Source: an uncultured Verrucomicrobiota bacterium (GTDB lineage: Bacteria > Verrucomicrobiota > Kiritimatiellia > CAIVKH01). Taken from it: 64,000 nt of DNA. Positions 34,346 through 42,936 of the stretch are shown in pieces (position 1 is the first letter of the stretch; each line of letters begins with the position of its first letter). Position numbers and translations under genes: made by a program. A model generated the notes under the pieces. The model was not told the origin of the DNA. It made no database searches and saw nothing but the letters and a program-made list of their open reading frames with translations. The stretch spans positions 1 to 64,000 of the forward strand of contig CALKUH010000045.1 of NCBI GenBank assembly GCA_937996795.1. Direction: 5' to 3'.

Positions 34346-35380
34346 ATGATTATCGTGTTGAAGCCGGACGCGACGGCGGAGCAGATCGCGCATATCGAAC
34401 AGAGCATCAAGGAGTGGGGTCTGCGTCCGCATGTGAGCCGCGGCACGGAGCGCACGGTGGTGGGCGTCATCGGCGACGAGTCGCTGCTGGCGAGCAAGCC
34501 GCTGGACGTCTTCCCGGGCGTCGAGTCGGTCATGCGCATCCAGAAGCCCTACAAGCTGGCGAGCCGCGAGTTCAAATCGGCGCCGACGAAAATTTCCATT
34601 CCCTGGGGGCGCCCGGGCGGCGAGCCGGTCGAGATCGGCGGGTCGCGGATCGTGGTCGTGGCCGGCCCATGCTCGGTCGAGACGCCGGAGATCATGCTGG
34701 AGACGGCGCGCTACATCATCGCCGCGGGCGCGCGCATGATGCGGGCGGGCGCGTTCAAGCCGCGCACCTCGCCGTACGCGTTCCAGGGGCTCGGGGTCGA
34801 GGGCCTGCGCATCCTCATGCAGGTGCGCGAGGAGACCGGGCTGCCGTTCGCGACCGAGGTGATGGATACGCGCGATGTGGAGATGGTCGCCGAGGCGGCG
34901 GACGTGATCCAGATCGGCGCGCGCAATACGCAGAATTTCTCGCTGCTCAAGGCGGTCGGTCGCACGCGCAAGCCGGTGCTGCTCAAGCGCGGCATCGCGG
35001 GCACGATCGAGGAATTGCTGATGAGCGCGGAATACATCCTGAGCCAGGGCAACGACCAGGTCATCCTCTGCGAGCGCGGCATCCGGACCTACGAGAAGGC
35101 GACGCGCAACACGCTCGACCTGAACGCGGTGCCGGTGCTGGAGAAGCTGACGCACCTGCCGGTCGCGGTGGACCCGAGCCACGGCACGGGCGTCGCGGAC
35201 CTCGTTACGCCGATGGCTCTGGCGGGTGTCGCGTGCGGGGCGGATTTGCTGCTGGTCGAGACGCATCCGGAGCCGCAGAAGGCGACGTCGGATGGCGCGC
35301 AGACGCTCAACGCGGCGCAGTTCAAGCGCATGATGGACGGCATTTCCGGGATCGCCTCGGTGATCGGGAGATCCGTGTAA
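34346..35380 (+). CDS. aroF: 3-deoxy-7-phosphoheptulonate (DAHP) synthase, type I-beta with N-terminal ferredoxin-like domain
   Basis: 344 residues. Residues 1-70 (MIIVLKPDATAEQIAHIEQSIKEWG...RTVVGVIGDE) form the ferredoxin-like regulatory domain known from the Thermotoga maritima enzyme. The barrel follows with VVAGPCSVE, RAGAFKPRTSPYAFQG, IGARNTQNF, LLKRG and VDPSHGTG. It condenses PEP and erythrose-4-phosphate, the first shikimate step. The N-terminal domain usually gives feedback inhibition by Tyr or Phe. Three bases after hisC; in operon with tyrA. Confidence 0.95.
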   Translation: MIIVLKPDATAEQIAHIEQSIKEWGLRPHVSRGTERTVVGVIGDESLLASKPLDVFPGVESVMRIQKPYKLASREFKSAPTKISIPWGRPGGEPVEIGGSRIVVVAGPCSVETPEIMLETARYIIAAGARMMRAGAFKPRTSPYAFQGLGVEGLRILMQVREETGLPFATEVMDTRDVEMVAEAADVIQIGARNTQNFSLLKAVGRTRKPVLLKRGIAGTIEELLMSAEYILSQGNDQVILCERGIRTYEKATRNTLDLNAVPVLEKLTHLPVAVDPSHGTGVADLVTPMALAGVACGADLLLVETHPEPQKATSDGAQTLNAAQFKRMMDGISGIASVIGRSV

Positions 35381-35385
35381 CGCCC

Positions 35386-36270
35386 ATGCGCCGGATCGCG
35401 GTCATCGGACTGGGGTTGATGGGCGGGTCCATCGGGCTCGCCATCAAGAAGCGCCGCCTCGGGTGGGAGGTGGTCGGCTGCACGCGCACGCCTGCGCGCG
35501 GGCGCCAGGCGCTGCGGCGCGGCGCGGTGGACCGCCTGTGCGCGTCGCCCGCGGAGGCGGTGAAGGATGCCGACCTCGCGGTGTTCTGTGCGCCGATCCA
35601 GACGATTCCGCAGCTGGTCCGGGAGAGCCTGCACGGCCTTTCGCGCGGCACGGTTCTCACCGATGTTGGCAGCACCCGCCACTTTCTCGACACGGATATT
35701 CCCCGGCTGCTCAAGGGGACGGGCGCGGTGTTCGTCGGCAGTCATCCGGTGGCGGGCTCCGAGCAGCAGGGCATTGACGCGGCGCGCGCGGATTTATATG
35801 AAGGCGCGACGGTGCTGGTGACGGCGCCGTCCGGCGCGCCGGAGGCGGCGGTGCGGCGCGTGCGCGGGTTCTGGCGGCGGCTGGGCGGACGCGTGGCGAT
35901 GGTGGACAGCCGTGAGCACGACCGCCTGCTCGCGCGGACGAGCCATTTGCCCCACATGGTGGCGAGTCTGCTGGCGTTGACGGTGGGTCGTATGCCGGGC
36001 CGCGAAGCGCTGGCGGGGTTTTGCGGGAGCGGATTCGCCGACACGTCGCGGGTGGCCGAAGGTTCGCCCGAGGTGTGGCTTGATATTGTGCGCACCAACC
36101 GCTCCAATCTGGCCGAGGAACTGCGTGCGTACCGCGCCCAGCTGGACCGCCTGCTGGCGCTGCTCGACGCGGGTGATTTTTCAGGAGTCGAACACGTTTT
36201 GGAACATGCGCGCAGCGCACGCCGCGAGTTGCTGGCGGGCCGCAAACGCAACAGGATCCCATCAACATGA
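35386..36270 (+). CDS. tyrA: Prephenate (or arogenate) dehydrogenase
   Basis: 294 residues from ATG 35386, five bases after DAHP synthase. Dinucleotide-binding IAVIGLGLMGGSIGLA, catalytic His in GSHPVAGSEQQGI, and the all-helical C-terminal domain (HLPHMVASLLALTVG, GFCGSGFADTSRVAEGSPEVWLDI). Oxidatively decarboxylates prephenate or arogenate toward tyrosine. There is no ACT domain, so feedback probably acts elsewhere. It overlaps aroA by 4 bp. Confidence 0.92.
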   Translation: MRRIAVIGLGLMGGSIGLAIKKRRLGWEVVGCTRTPARGRQALRRGAVDRLCASPAEAVKDADLAVFCAPIQTIPQLVRESLHGLSRGTVLTDVGSTRHFLDTDIPRLLKGTGAVFVGSHPVAGSEQQGIDAARADLYEGATVLVTAPSGAPEAAVRRVRGFWRRLGGRVAMVDSREHDRLLARTSHLPHMVASLLALTVGRMPGREALAGFCGSGFADTSRVAEGSPEVWLDIVRTNRSNLAEELRAYRAQLDRLLALLDAGDFSGVEHVLEHARSARRELLAGRKRNRIPST

Positions 36271-37592
36271 GCCACATACAACAGTCGGTGATCGTACACC
36301 CCGCCGCCGCCCTGGAGGGCGAACTGGAAGTCGCGGGCGACAAGAGCATTTCGCATCGCATGGCGATGATGGCGGCGCTGGCCTCCGGCACGTCCACCAT
36401 CCGCAACTTCCTCCACAGCGAGGATTGCGTGAACACATTGCGCGCGATGGAAGCGCTCGGCGCGCGTTCGTTTTTCGACGAGGACGGGCTTCTCCATGTG
36501 CAGGGCACCGGCGGCAAACTGCTGGCCCCGGCCGGCGCCTTGAATGTCGGCAACTCCGGCACGACGATTCGCCTGCTCGCGGGTATTCTCGCGGGACAGC
36601 AGGGCACGTTTGAAATGACGGGCGACGAGTCGCTGTGCAGCCGCCCGATGTCGCGCATCAAGGATCCGCTGGAGCGCATGGGGGCGAAGCTTGAGCTGAC
36701 CGGGGAACGAGGCACCGCGCCGATCAAGATCACGGGCGGCAAGCTCAAGGGCCTGGACTATGTGCTGCCGGTCGCGTCGGCGCAGGTCAAATCCTGCGTC
36801 CTGCTGGCCGGGTTGTTCGCCGAGGGCGTGACGTCGATCACCGAGCCGATCCCGACGCGCGATCATACGGAGCGCGTCTTCAAGATGCTGGACCTGCCGC
36901 TGACAGTGAACGGCCTCCAGATGTCGCTGAAGGGCTTCGGGCCGAAAGGGCCGTCGCTCAAGGCCCGCGACTTCGTGGTGCCCGGCGACTTTTCGTCCGC
37001 GGCCTTCTGGATGGTCGCGGCGGCCGGGCGCAAACGCTCGAGCATCACGATCAAAAATGTAGGACTGAACCCGCGCCGCACCGCGTTGATCGATGTGTTG
37101 AAGCGGGCCGGTGCGCAGGTCGATGTGCGGCTGGATTCGGCGTCGATCGACGGCGAGCCCGTGGGCGAAGTGCGCGTGACGGGCGGCAAGCTGAAGGCGG
37201 TGGAGGTCAAAGGGGCGGAAATCCCGAACCTGATCGATGAACTCCCGCTGGTCGCCGTGCTGGGCTGTCTCGCGGAAGGCGTGACGGAAATCCGCAACGC
37301 GGCCGAGCTGCGCGTGAAAGAATCCGACCGCATCGCCACGATGGCCGCGAACCTGCGCCTGATGGGCGCGGAGGTGGAGGAGCGGCCCGACGGCATGGCG
37401 ATCAAGGGCCCGACGGTTCTCAAACCGTCCGGTCCCGTTCGCAGCTACGGCGACCACCGCATCGCGATGGCGATGTCCGTGCTGGCCAGCTATGCCGGCG
37501 AGCCGGTCGTGGTGAACAATGTGGCGTGCGTGGACACCTCCTACCCGGGCTTCTGGGCGGACATGAAGGCGTTGGGAGGCCATGTCGAATAG
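36267..37592 (+). CDS. aroA: 3-phosphoshikimate 1-carboxyvinyltransferase (EPSP synthase)
   Basis: 441 residues from ATG 36267. GDKSISHRMAMMAALASGTSTI, LNVGNSGTTIRLLAG, the DEDGL and SSAAFWMVAA segments, RVKESDRI and GDHRIAMAMSVLA are standard active-site stretches. It joins PEP and shikimate-3-phosphate. The LNVGNSGTTIR with Ala-containing SGTTIRLLAG loop is typical of class I/II enzymes; glyphosate response cannot be judged. It overlaps cmk by 11 bp. Confidence 0.96.
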   Translation: MSHIQQSVIVHPAAALEGELEVAGDKSISHRMAMMAALASGTSTIRNFLHSEDCVNTLRAMEALGARSFFDEDGLLHVQGTGGKLLAPAGALNVGNSGTTIRLLAGILAGQQGTFEMTGDESLCSRPMSRIKDPLERMGAKLELTGERGTAPIKITGGKLKGLDYVLPVASAQVKSCVLLAGLFAEGVTSITEPIPTRDHTERVFKMLDLPLTVNGLQMSLKGFGPKGPSLKARDFVVPGDFSSAAFWMVAAAGRKRSSITIKNVGLNPRRTALIDVLKRAGAQVDVRLDSASIDGEPVGEVRVTGGKLKAVEVKGAEIPNLIDELPLVAVLGCLAEGVTEIRNAAELRVKESDRIATMAANLRLMGAEVEERPDGMAIKGPTVLKPSGPVRSYGDHRIAMAMSVLASYAGEPVVVNNVACVDTSYPGFWADMKALGGHVE

Positions 37593-38268
37593 CCCCTACA
37601 TCATGGTCGCCATCGACGGGCCGTCCGCCTCCGGCAAATCCACGGTCGCGCGCCGCGCCGCCCAGGCGCTGCATTTCAACTACGTGGACTCGGGCGCGCT
37701 CTATCGAGGTCTCACGTGGAAATGCCTGCGCGAGGGCGTGAATACGGAGGATCCGCAGGCGGTGACGGAACTGGTCAACCGCCTCGACCTGAGTTTTTTC
37801 GTGGAGGAGGGCGCCATCCGCTTCACGCTCGACGGGGAAGACCCCGGCGCCCAAATCCGCTCAATGCCGGTGCAGGAACGTGTGAGCGATGTCGCCGCTG
37901 TGCCCGAGGTGCGCGCGAAGGTCGTGCAATACCTGCGCGACACCGCCCGCTTCGGAAACCTCGTGATGGAAGGGCGCGACATCGGGACGGTGGTTTTCCC
38001 CGACACGCCGTTTAAGTTCTATCTCGACGCGGACCCGGAGGAACGCGCGCGCCGTCGTCACCAGGAGTTCATGCAGTCGGCGACGGACACGACGGTGGAC
38101 AACGTGCTGGCCTCGCTCCAGCGCCGCGATCGCAAGGATTCCACGCGCAAGACGGCGCCGCTCCAGATCGCGCTCGGCGCGCGCGTGATTGATTCGACGG
38201 CGATGGGGGTGGAGGATGTGGTGAAGCTGGTCGTCAGCCAGGTTCAGCGCGCCGGCGCCAAGGCATGA
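37582..38268 (+). CDS. cmk: Cytidylate kinase
   Basis: 228 residues from ATG 37582. P-loop AIDGPSASGKSTVARRAA, YVDSGALYRGLTW, the CMP-binding region and MEGRDIGTVVFPDTPFKFYLDADPEERARRR are all standard. Phosphorylates CMP and dCMP. The aroA-cmk order is common. The start is inside the end of aroA (11 bp), so translation is probably coupled. No ribosome site is needed or visible. Confidence 0.95.
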   Translation: MSNSPYIMVAIDGPSASGKSTVARRAAQALHFNYVDSGALYRGLTWKCLREGVNTEDPQAVTELVNRLDLSFFVEEGAIRFTLDGEDPGAQIRSMPVQERVSDVAAVPEVRAKVVQYLRDTARFGNLVMEGRDIGTVVFPDTPFKFYLDADPEERARRRHQEFMQSATDTTVDNVLASLQRRDRKDSTRKTAPLQIALGARVIDSTAMGVEDVVKLVVSQVQRAGAKA

Positions 38269-38909
38269 GCGTTCCCCCCTACAGTCCGCGCATTTATACG
38301 TTTTGCCGGAACGCACTCTGGGTGCTCCTAAAGGTGTGGAACCGGCTTGAGGTCCACGGTGCGGAACATGTGCCGGACACGGGCGGCGTGCTGCTGGTGG
38401 CGAATCATGTGAGCTTCCTCGATCCGCCCGCGCTGGGGTGCGCGGCCATCAAGCGGCATGTGCGCTATCTCGCGCGCGACACGCTGTTCTCCCCGCCGTG
38501 GTTCGGGCGCCTGCTGCACAACGTCGCCGTCGTGCCGCTTTCCCGCGAGCGCAGCGATGTCGGCGCGCTGAAAAAAGCGCTCGCCGTGTTGAAGGCGGGC
38601 GACTGCCTCGGGTTGTTTCCGGAAGGCACACGCAGTCCGGATGGCAAAATGGCGGAAGCCAAAGGCGGTGTAGGCTTTATCGTCGCCAAGTCGGGCGCCG
38701 TTGTCGTCCCCGCGTATATCGACGGAACGTATCGGGCGCTTTCCCGCCATCATCGCTGGATCCGTCCGATCAAGGTGCGTGTCTTCTTCGGCCCGCCCCT
38801 GACATCAGAAGAGCTGAACGCCATTCCTGATGGTCCCGACTATTACGATAAGATCGGCGCCCTCGTAACCGCCCGCATCCGGGCCCTTATGCCGCCTTCC
38901 GCGAAGTGA
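38265..38909 (+). CDS. plsC: 1-acyl-sn-glycerol-3-phosphate acyltransferase
   Basis: 214 residues from ATG 38265 (4-bp overlap with cmk). Acyltransferase motif I NHVSFLDPP (NHxxxxD), motif II FSPPWFGRLLHNVAVVPLSRER, motif III FPEGTRSPDG and motif IV VVVPAYIDG are present. Converts lysophosphatidate to phosphatidate at the inner membrane. Last gene of the long operon from trpS; a 158-bp AT-richer gap follows. Confidence 0.92.
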   Translation: MSVPPYSPRIYTFCRNALWVLLKVWNRLEVHGAEHVPDTGGVLLVANHVSFLDPPALGCAAIKRHVRYLARDTLFSPPWFGRLLHNVAVVPLSRERSDVGALKKALAVLKAGDCLGLFPEGTRSPDGKMAEAKGGVGFIVAKSGAVVVPAYIDGTYRALSRHHRWIRPIKVRVFFGPPLTSEELNAIPDGPDYYDKIGALVTARIRALMPPSAK

Positions 38910-38951
38910 CTCCGCAAGGAGCATCCACTTAACTATTTGCGGTAAAACAGG

Positions 38952-38975
38952 TTGCGGCAATTATGTTGCCTGCAA
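38952..38975. other. Quasi-palindrome in the plsC / IspD-like intergenic region
   Basis: TTGCGGCAA (38952-38960) and TTGCCTGCAA (38966-38975) form an imperfect inverted repeat around TTATG. The 158-bp gap 38910-39067 is clearly more AT-rich than its surroundings and also contains a TTGACC (38985-38990) without a well-placed -10. It may be an operator or part of a promoter. Confidence 0.3.
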
Positions 38976-39067
38976 ACGCGGCGCTTGACCTTGCGCGCTG
39001 ATTCATAAACAATTCACTAACAATTGAAAGTCAGGCAGTTAGGCAGCGTTTGCTCGCATCAAACACT

Positions 39068-39790
39068 ATGAGCACATCATCCGACAAAAAGAAGGCGTCG
39101 GCCCAAGCGCCGGCGTGGGGGATCGTTTTGGCGGCGGGGCGGGCGGATGGATTCGGGGCGGACATCGATCCCGTTTTCCTGACGATGGGCAGCAAGCCCG
39201 TGCTGACCTATACGCTGGCTGCGTTTGAGCGTTGTCCGGATGTGGAGGGCTTGGTGCTCGTCACGTCGAAAGAGCGTCTGGAGAGCCTGCGCACGATGGT
39301 CAGCATGTTTGGCTGCAACAAAGTGAAGTCCATCATCGCGGGACCCGCGGCGCGCGAGGGCGCCGTGGCGGCCGGGCTGGCGGTTGCCCTTGAAAACAAA
39401 GCGGGCATTGTCACGATTCACGAAGGGGCGCGCCCGGGGGTAACGCCTGAACTGATTGCCGAGACCATCCGGCTCGCGCGCAAGCATGGCGCGGCGGCGG
39501 TGGCACGCGCGGTGCAGGACCCGGCCTGTCTTTCAGCGAAGGGCGTAAAGTACGACGAGCCGGTGGAAGCCGGTTCGGTATGGGCCACGATGACGCCCCA
39601 GTCGTTCAAGACCGATGTGTTGGGCAAGGCCCTCGCCAATGCGGCGAAGAAAAAACTGCACTCGCCGGATGAGGCAGCGGCCGTTTCCGCGAATCGCGGG
39701 GAGGTCGCCCTCGTGCCCTCCGCGAAACCACTCGTGCGCATCGCCGCACCTCTGGACCTGAATCTCGCGGAATTCCTGCTGCGCCACTGA
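39068..39790 (+). CDS. IspD-like nucleotidyltransferase lacking key catalytic residues
   Basis: 240 residues from ATG 39068. The GT-A-like nucleotidyltransferase fold of IspD is evident: WGIVLAAG, KPVLTYTLAAFERCPDVEGLVLVT, IHEGARPGVTP, and the end LDLNLAEFLL. In E. coli IspD the opening reads AAGxGxRM with a later PKQ, supplying Arg20 and Lys27. Here the stretch is AAGRADGFG and then DPVFL, so the Lys is Val36 and the Arg is not in place; HDAARP is HEGARP. Either a divergent enzyme with another substrate or a pseudoenzyme. A true IspD may be elsewhere. Confidence 0.7.
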   Translation: MSTSSDKKKASAQAPAWGIVLAAGRADGFGADIDPVFLTMGSKPVLTYTLAAFERCPDVEGLVLVTSKERLESLRTMVSMFGCNKVKSIIAGPAAREGAVAAGLAVALENKAGIVTIHEGARPGVTPELIAETIRLARKHGAAAVARAVQDPACLSAKGVKYDEPVEAGSVWATMTPQSFKTDVLGKALANAAKKKLHSPDEAAAVSANRGEVALVPSAKPLVRIAAPLDLNLAEFLLRH

Positions 39791-39801
39791 GCGCCCGGCG
39801 C

Positions 39802-40299
39802 TTACGGGGGCTGGATGGCGCTGTCCACGCGCGCCTCGGCGATCCGCCATTCGCCTCGTTCCTTCCGCCAGACGAGAAGATATTCGTCCAAATACCGCTC
39901 ATGCTGGCCATTGCGCGCTCCGCTGAGTTCGATGGCCACGCGCAGCGGCACGGCGGACGGGTCCATTCGCGGCGGAAACTCCATGCCCTGCACGCCGATG
40001 GCGAGCGACTCCACTTCCATGTGCGCCCGCGCGAGCAGCGCGGAGAGCTCACGCGGCGACGCGGTCATGGGGTAGGGCCGGCCGAGGTGAACAAGGGCAT
40101 TCGTGGTGAAGAATGCAGGCACCGCGCTCGCGTTGGCTGCCGTGCGGATCAGATTCTGCCCCGCCGGTTTTTCGCACACCTTCACCAGCGCGAGGAATTG
40201 ATTGCGCACCGCGCGCTCATCCCGGTCCACCCAGCTCATCAGCAACCAGCCGCCGAACGCGAGGAGCGCCATCGCCGCAAGCGCGAACCGCGGCTTCAT
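39802..40299 (-). CDS. Membrane-anchored protein with NTF2-like fold (unknown function)
   Basis: 165 residues. One N-terminal membrane segment (FALAAMALLAFGGWLLMSW), then a soluble part with helix-rich start (DERAVRNQFLALVKVCEKP) and a strand-rich end (YLDEYLLVWRKERGEWRIAEARVDSAI), which resembles SnoaL/NTF2-like proteins. No catalytic signature. It overlaps lepB by 4 bp (its ATG lies in the lepB stop), so they are an operon. Role unknown. Confidence 0.65.
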   Translation of the reverse strand: MKPRFALAAMALLAFGGWLLMSWVDRDERAVRNQFLALVKVCEKPAGQNLIRTAANASAVPAFFTTNALVHLGRPYPMTASPRELSALLARAHMEVESLAIGVQGMEFPPRMDPSAVPLRVAIELSGARNGQHERYLDEYLLVWRKERGEWRIAEARVDSAIQPP

Positions 40300-40802
40300 G
40301 GCAGCACCCTGCCGGCGAGGGCCGCGCGTTCGACGCGCCCGATGGCGTGTTCGGCCATCGGCATGCTGCGATTGTCTCCGGCGACGAAGAACTGGTCCGG
40401 TCCCATCCGCTGCTCCGGCAGGGTCCAGTCGCTGTCCGGCGTGCGGTAGGGCTCCGGCACCTCATCCCCGTTGATGCGCAGGTGTCCATTGGAGAACGCG
40501 ATCGTGTCGCCCGGCAGCGCGAGGATGCGTTTTACGAAGAAGTTGCGGCCACCCGCGCGTTTGATCACCACGACATCCCCGCGCGACGGGTTGCGCTGCG
40601 CGTGTATCCACCAGCGCGACCCGATGCGCAGTTGCCCGTCCCGGAGCGTCGGCTCCATGCTGTGGCCGCGCACGAGCAAGGGACGGCAGCACAGGCCGAA
40701 GACAAACAGGAGCAGCGCCGCCGAGAGGGCCGTGCGGCGCAGGGTCCTGCGCGGGTCCCGGCCCCAGAGCGCGCGCGTCCACCATGCCGTTCCATCCTGC
40801 AT
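40296..40802 (-). CDS. lepB: Signal peptidase I
   Basis: 168 residues from ATG 40802, chosen over a TTG two codons earlier because the ATG is 8 nt after a good -10 box. One membrane helix (RTALSAALLLFVFGLCCRPLLV), catalytic Ser in GHSMEPTLRDG, catalytic Lys in NFFVKRILALPGDTI, and the box E sequence GDNRSMPM. It cleaves Sec signal peptides on the outer face of the inner membrane. Short, with a reduced domain II, as in Gram-positive-like enzymes. Confidence 0.93.
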   Translation of the reverse strand: MQDGTAWWTRALWGRDPRRTLRRTALSAALLLFVFGLCCRPLLVRGHSMEPTLRDGQLRIGSRWWIHAQRNPSRGDVVVIKRAGGRNFFVKRILALPGDTIAFSNGHLRINGDEVPEPYRTPDSDWTLPEQRMGPDQFFVAGDNRSMPMAEHAIGRVERAALAGRVLP

Positions 40803-40810
40803 AACCAAAA

Positions 40811-40839
40811 CCTATAGCGCGGGATGCACCTTGTTGCAA
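40811..40839 (-). promoter_or_regulatory. lepB promoter (leaderless layout)
   Basis: Minus strand: TTGCAA (40839-40834), 17-bp spacer, TATAGG (40816-40811), 8 nt, then ATG 40802. TTGCAA is its own reverse complement and could also serve as -35 for the divergent acylphosphatase gene (TTAGAT at 40857-40862, 17-bp spacer). Confidence 0.5.
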
Positions 40840-40876
40840 TCCGGTGCGCTTCGTGTTTAGATCACCCAATGCCTTC

Positions 40877-41185
40877 ATGACTCGCGAAGCGCCATCCCGC
40901 ACGGACTCCCCTCGACGCCTTGTTGTCGCGGTGGATGGACATGTGCAGGGGGTTGGATTCCGGATGTCCACCGTGGCGGTGGCGCGGGGCTTTGCGATCG
41001 GCGGGTATGTGCAGAATCAGGTTGATGGCTCCGTGCGGGTCGTGGCGGAGGGCGCGGAGCCGGAGCTGCTGCGTTTCCTCGACGCGTTGAGGGGGGCTCC
41101 GGTATACCGGTTTGTGCGCCAGGAGCAGGTGAATTGGATGTCGGCGACCGGCGCGTTCGCCGGCTTCGACATCCGGTACGGTTGA
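40877..41185 (+). CDS. Acylphosphatase
   Basis: 102 residues from ATG 40877 (upstream ATGs are out of frame or closed by stops). VAVDGHVQGVGFRMST contains the phosphate-binding P-loop and catalytic Arg (VQGVGFR), followed by GYVQNQVDGSVRVVAEGAEPELLRFLDAL with the catalytic Asn. Hydrolyses acyl phosphates. The first ~12 residues are an extra basic leader. Seven bases before the metallophosphoesterase gene; divergent from lepB. Confidence 0.92.
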   Translation: MTREAPSRTDSPRRLVVAVDGHVQGVGFRMSTVAVARGFAIGGYVQNQVDGSVRVVAEGAEPELLRFLDALRGAPVYRFVRQEQVNWMSATGAFAGFDIRYG

Positions 41186-41192
41186 TGAGTTG

Positions 41193-41915
41193 ATGAAGTA
41201 CGCAATTTTAGGGGATATCCACGCGAACCTGGAGGCCTTGGACCGGGTGCTTGCCGATGCCGCGGAGCATGGGGTGACCCACTACGCCTGCGTTGGCGAC
41301 ATTGTCGGCTACAACGCCAACCCCGTTGAATGCCTCGAGAAGGTCCGCGCGCTCAAATGCACCTGCGTCCGCGGCAACCACGATCATTACTGCTCGCATC
41401 CGGAGACGTTGAACGGATTTCATCCGCTGGCGGCGGATGTCGTGAGCTGGACACGCAAGCAGCTCACGCCCGAGCAACAGGCGTGGCTGCGCGGCCTCCG
41501 CTACGTCAGCCCCGTCGAAACGTTCACCATCGTCCACAGCACGCTTGACATGCCGGAGCAGTGGGGCTACGTCTTTGACCGGCTGGAGGCGGAGGCCAAC
41601 TTCAACTACCAGTCCACGACGCTCTGCTTCTATGGGCACACCCATGTGCCGCTCGCCTTTGAGCGCACGGATTCGATTCGTTTTGGCCTCTACACGCGCA
41701 TCAAGATCGGGCTGGGCAAAAAATATTTCATCAATGTCGGCAGCGTCGGACAACCGCGCGATGGCGATCCGCGCGCGGCCTACGTCATCTATGACATGAT
41801 CAACAACGTCGTCGAACTGCGCCGCGTGGCCTACGACATCGAAAAAACGCAGAAGAAGATCCTGGATGCCGGGTTGCCGGGCCGTATTGCCGCCCGTCTG
41901 GCGGTGGGTCGTTGA
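41193..41915 (+). CDS. Calcineurin-like metallophosphoesterase (YfcE/MJ0936-like)
   Basis: 240 residues from ATG 41193. Metal-binding motifs: GDIHANLEAL, GDIVGYNANP, GNHDHYC and GHTHVP; the ending SVGQPRDGDPRAAYVIYD is typical of the family that also contains diadenosine-tetraphosphatase-like and phosphodiesterase proteins. Cytosolic. Substrate unknown. Probably co-transcribed with acylphosphatase and the following secreted protein. Confidence 0.88.
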   Translation: MKYAILGDIHANLEALDRVLADAAEHGVTHYACVGDIVGYNANPVECLEKVRALKCTCVRGNHDHYCSHPETLNGFHPLAADVVSWTRKQLTPEQQAWLRGLRYVSPVETFTIVHSTLDMPEQWGYVFDRLEAEANFNYQSTTLCFYGHTHVPLAFERTDSIRFGLYTRIKIGLGKKYFINVGSVGQPRDGDPRAAYVIYDMINNVVELRRVAYDIEKTQKKILDAGLPGRIAARLAVGR

Positions 41916-41926
41916 GGAGAATCGGG

Positions 41927-42766
41927 ATGTGGTCACGGGTGCTTGGCCTCGCGGCGCTGGCGGTCGGGTGCGGCACGCTGCAGGCGCGCGCGCAGGCGGT
42001 GGATTTTCGCGCGCGTCTCCCGCACGCGGAGGTCCTGGTGTGCGAGCCGCTGCCGGTGGAGATCACCATCCGGAACAACGGCATGTCGCCGCTTCAGGCC
42101 GGCGGCAGCGGTGGCTATGCGCTGGCGTTTGAAGTGCTCGATGCGTCCGGCCTGCTGCTCCGCGAACTTCCGCAGTCCGCGGTGCTCGTCCCCGAGGTGA
42201 TCGAGCCGCAGGCCCAGGTCGTGTTCACGAATGATCTGCAGGCCCTGTTTCCCGTGGCGCGGCATGCCACGCTGTCCGTGCGCGCCCGCCTGACGGTGGG
42301 CAGCCGTTCGTACATGAGCGACAAACTGTTTGTCGACCTCATGCCCGGTTCCGAAATTACATGGGTGAACGCCCCCGCCGCCGACGGGGTCCTGCGTCGC
42401 TTTTCGCTGCGTTCCTTGAGTCGCGGGAAACGGGACTTCCTGTTCCTCCGCGTGGAGAATCCGGATGGCTCCCTGTGCTACGGCGCCGCGGAACTGGGCC
42501 GGCTGGTGCGCATGGGCGAGCCCCGCCTGGAGGTGGACAGCCGCGGGAACGTGCACGTCCTGCACCTTTCCGCCCCGAACCAGTTCATCCACAGCGTGTT
42601 TTCGCCCGAGGGCGGCGCGATCAAGCGCGACGTGTTGACGGGCGACTTGAGCATGGTGCGGATGGTTGATGACGGGCAGGGCAGCTTCCGCATCGCGGGC
42701 GCCGGCCAGGTCGCCCCGCCGCGCGATCCGATTGTCGACCCCCTCCCGCTGCGCCGCGGCCTTTGA
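41927..42766 (+). CDS. Exported protein of unknown function
   Basis: 279 residues from ATG 41927, preceded by GAGGAGAATCGGG. The signal sequence (VLGLAALAVGCGTLQARAQA) allows either signal peptidase I cleavage after AQA or a weak lipobox (AVGC). The mature part begins with a beta-sandwich-like segment (EVLVCEPLPVEITIRNNGMSPLQ) typical of intracellular-proteinase-inhibitor or Ig-like folds, then a region with Arg-rich strands. I do not recognise the family. Probably in operon with the phosphoesterase. Confidence 0.65.
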   Translation: MWSRVLGLAALAVGCGTLQARAQAVDFRARLPHAEVLVCEPLPVEITIRNNGMSPLQAGGSGGYALAFEVLDASGLLLRELPQSAVLVPEVIEPQAQVVFTNDLQALFPVARHATLSVRARLTVGSRSYMSDKLFVDLMPGSEITWVNAPAADGVLRRFSLRSLSRGKRDFLFLRVENPDGSLCYGAAELGRLVRMGEPRLEVDSRGNVHVLHLSAPNQFIHSVFSPEGGAIKRDVLTGDLSMVRMVDDGQGSFRIAGAGQVAPPRDPIVDPLPLRRGL

Positions 42767-42804
42767 GCGGCGTCGGAAAACATCCATTCCCGTGCGCTGC
42801 ACCG

Positions 42805-42833
42805 TTGACACCGGCGGCGCAGGTTGATACTCA
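42805..42833 (+). promoter_or_regulatory. tRNA-Leu promoter
   Basis: Perfect TTGACA (42805-42810), 17-bp spacer, TACTCA (42828-42833); the tRNA begins 16 nt further on. Confidence 0.55.
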
Positions 42834-42849
42834 TTTCGCCCTTGCCGCT

Positions 42850-42936
42850 GCACCCGTGGTGGAATTGGCAGACACGTAAGATTCAGGTTCTTATGCCTTT
42901 ACCGGCGTGGGGGTTCAAGTCCCTCCGGGTGCACCA
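42850..42936 (+). tRNA. tRNA-Leu (anticodon CAG)
   Basis: 87 nt. The acceptor stem GCACCCG pairs with CGGGTGC, followed by discriminator A and an encoded CCA. The anticodon stem TAAGA/TCTTA closes a loop TTCAGGT with anticodon CAG. A long variable arm and the GGTTCAAGTCC T-arm make it a class II leucine tRNA, reading CUG, a codon very frequent in these GC-rich genes. Confidence 0.95.
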
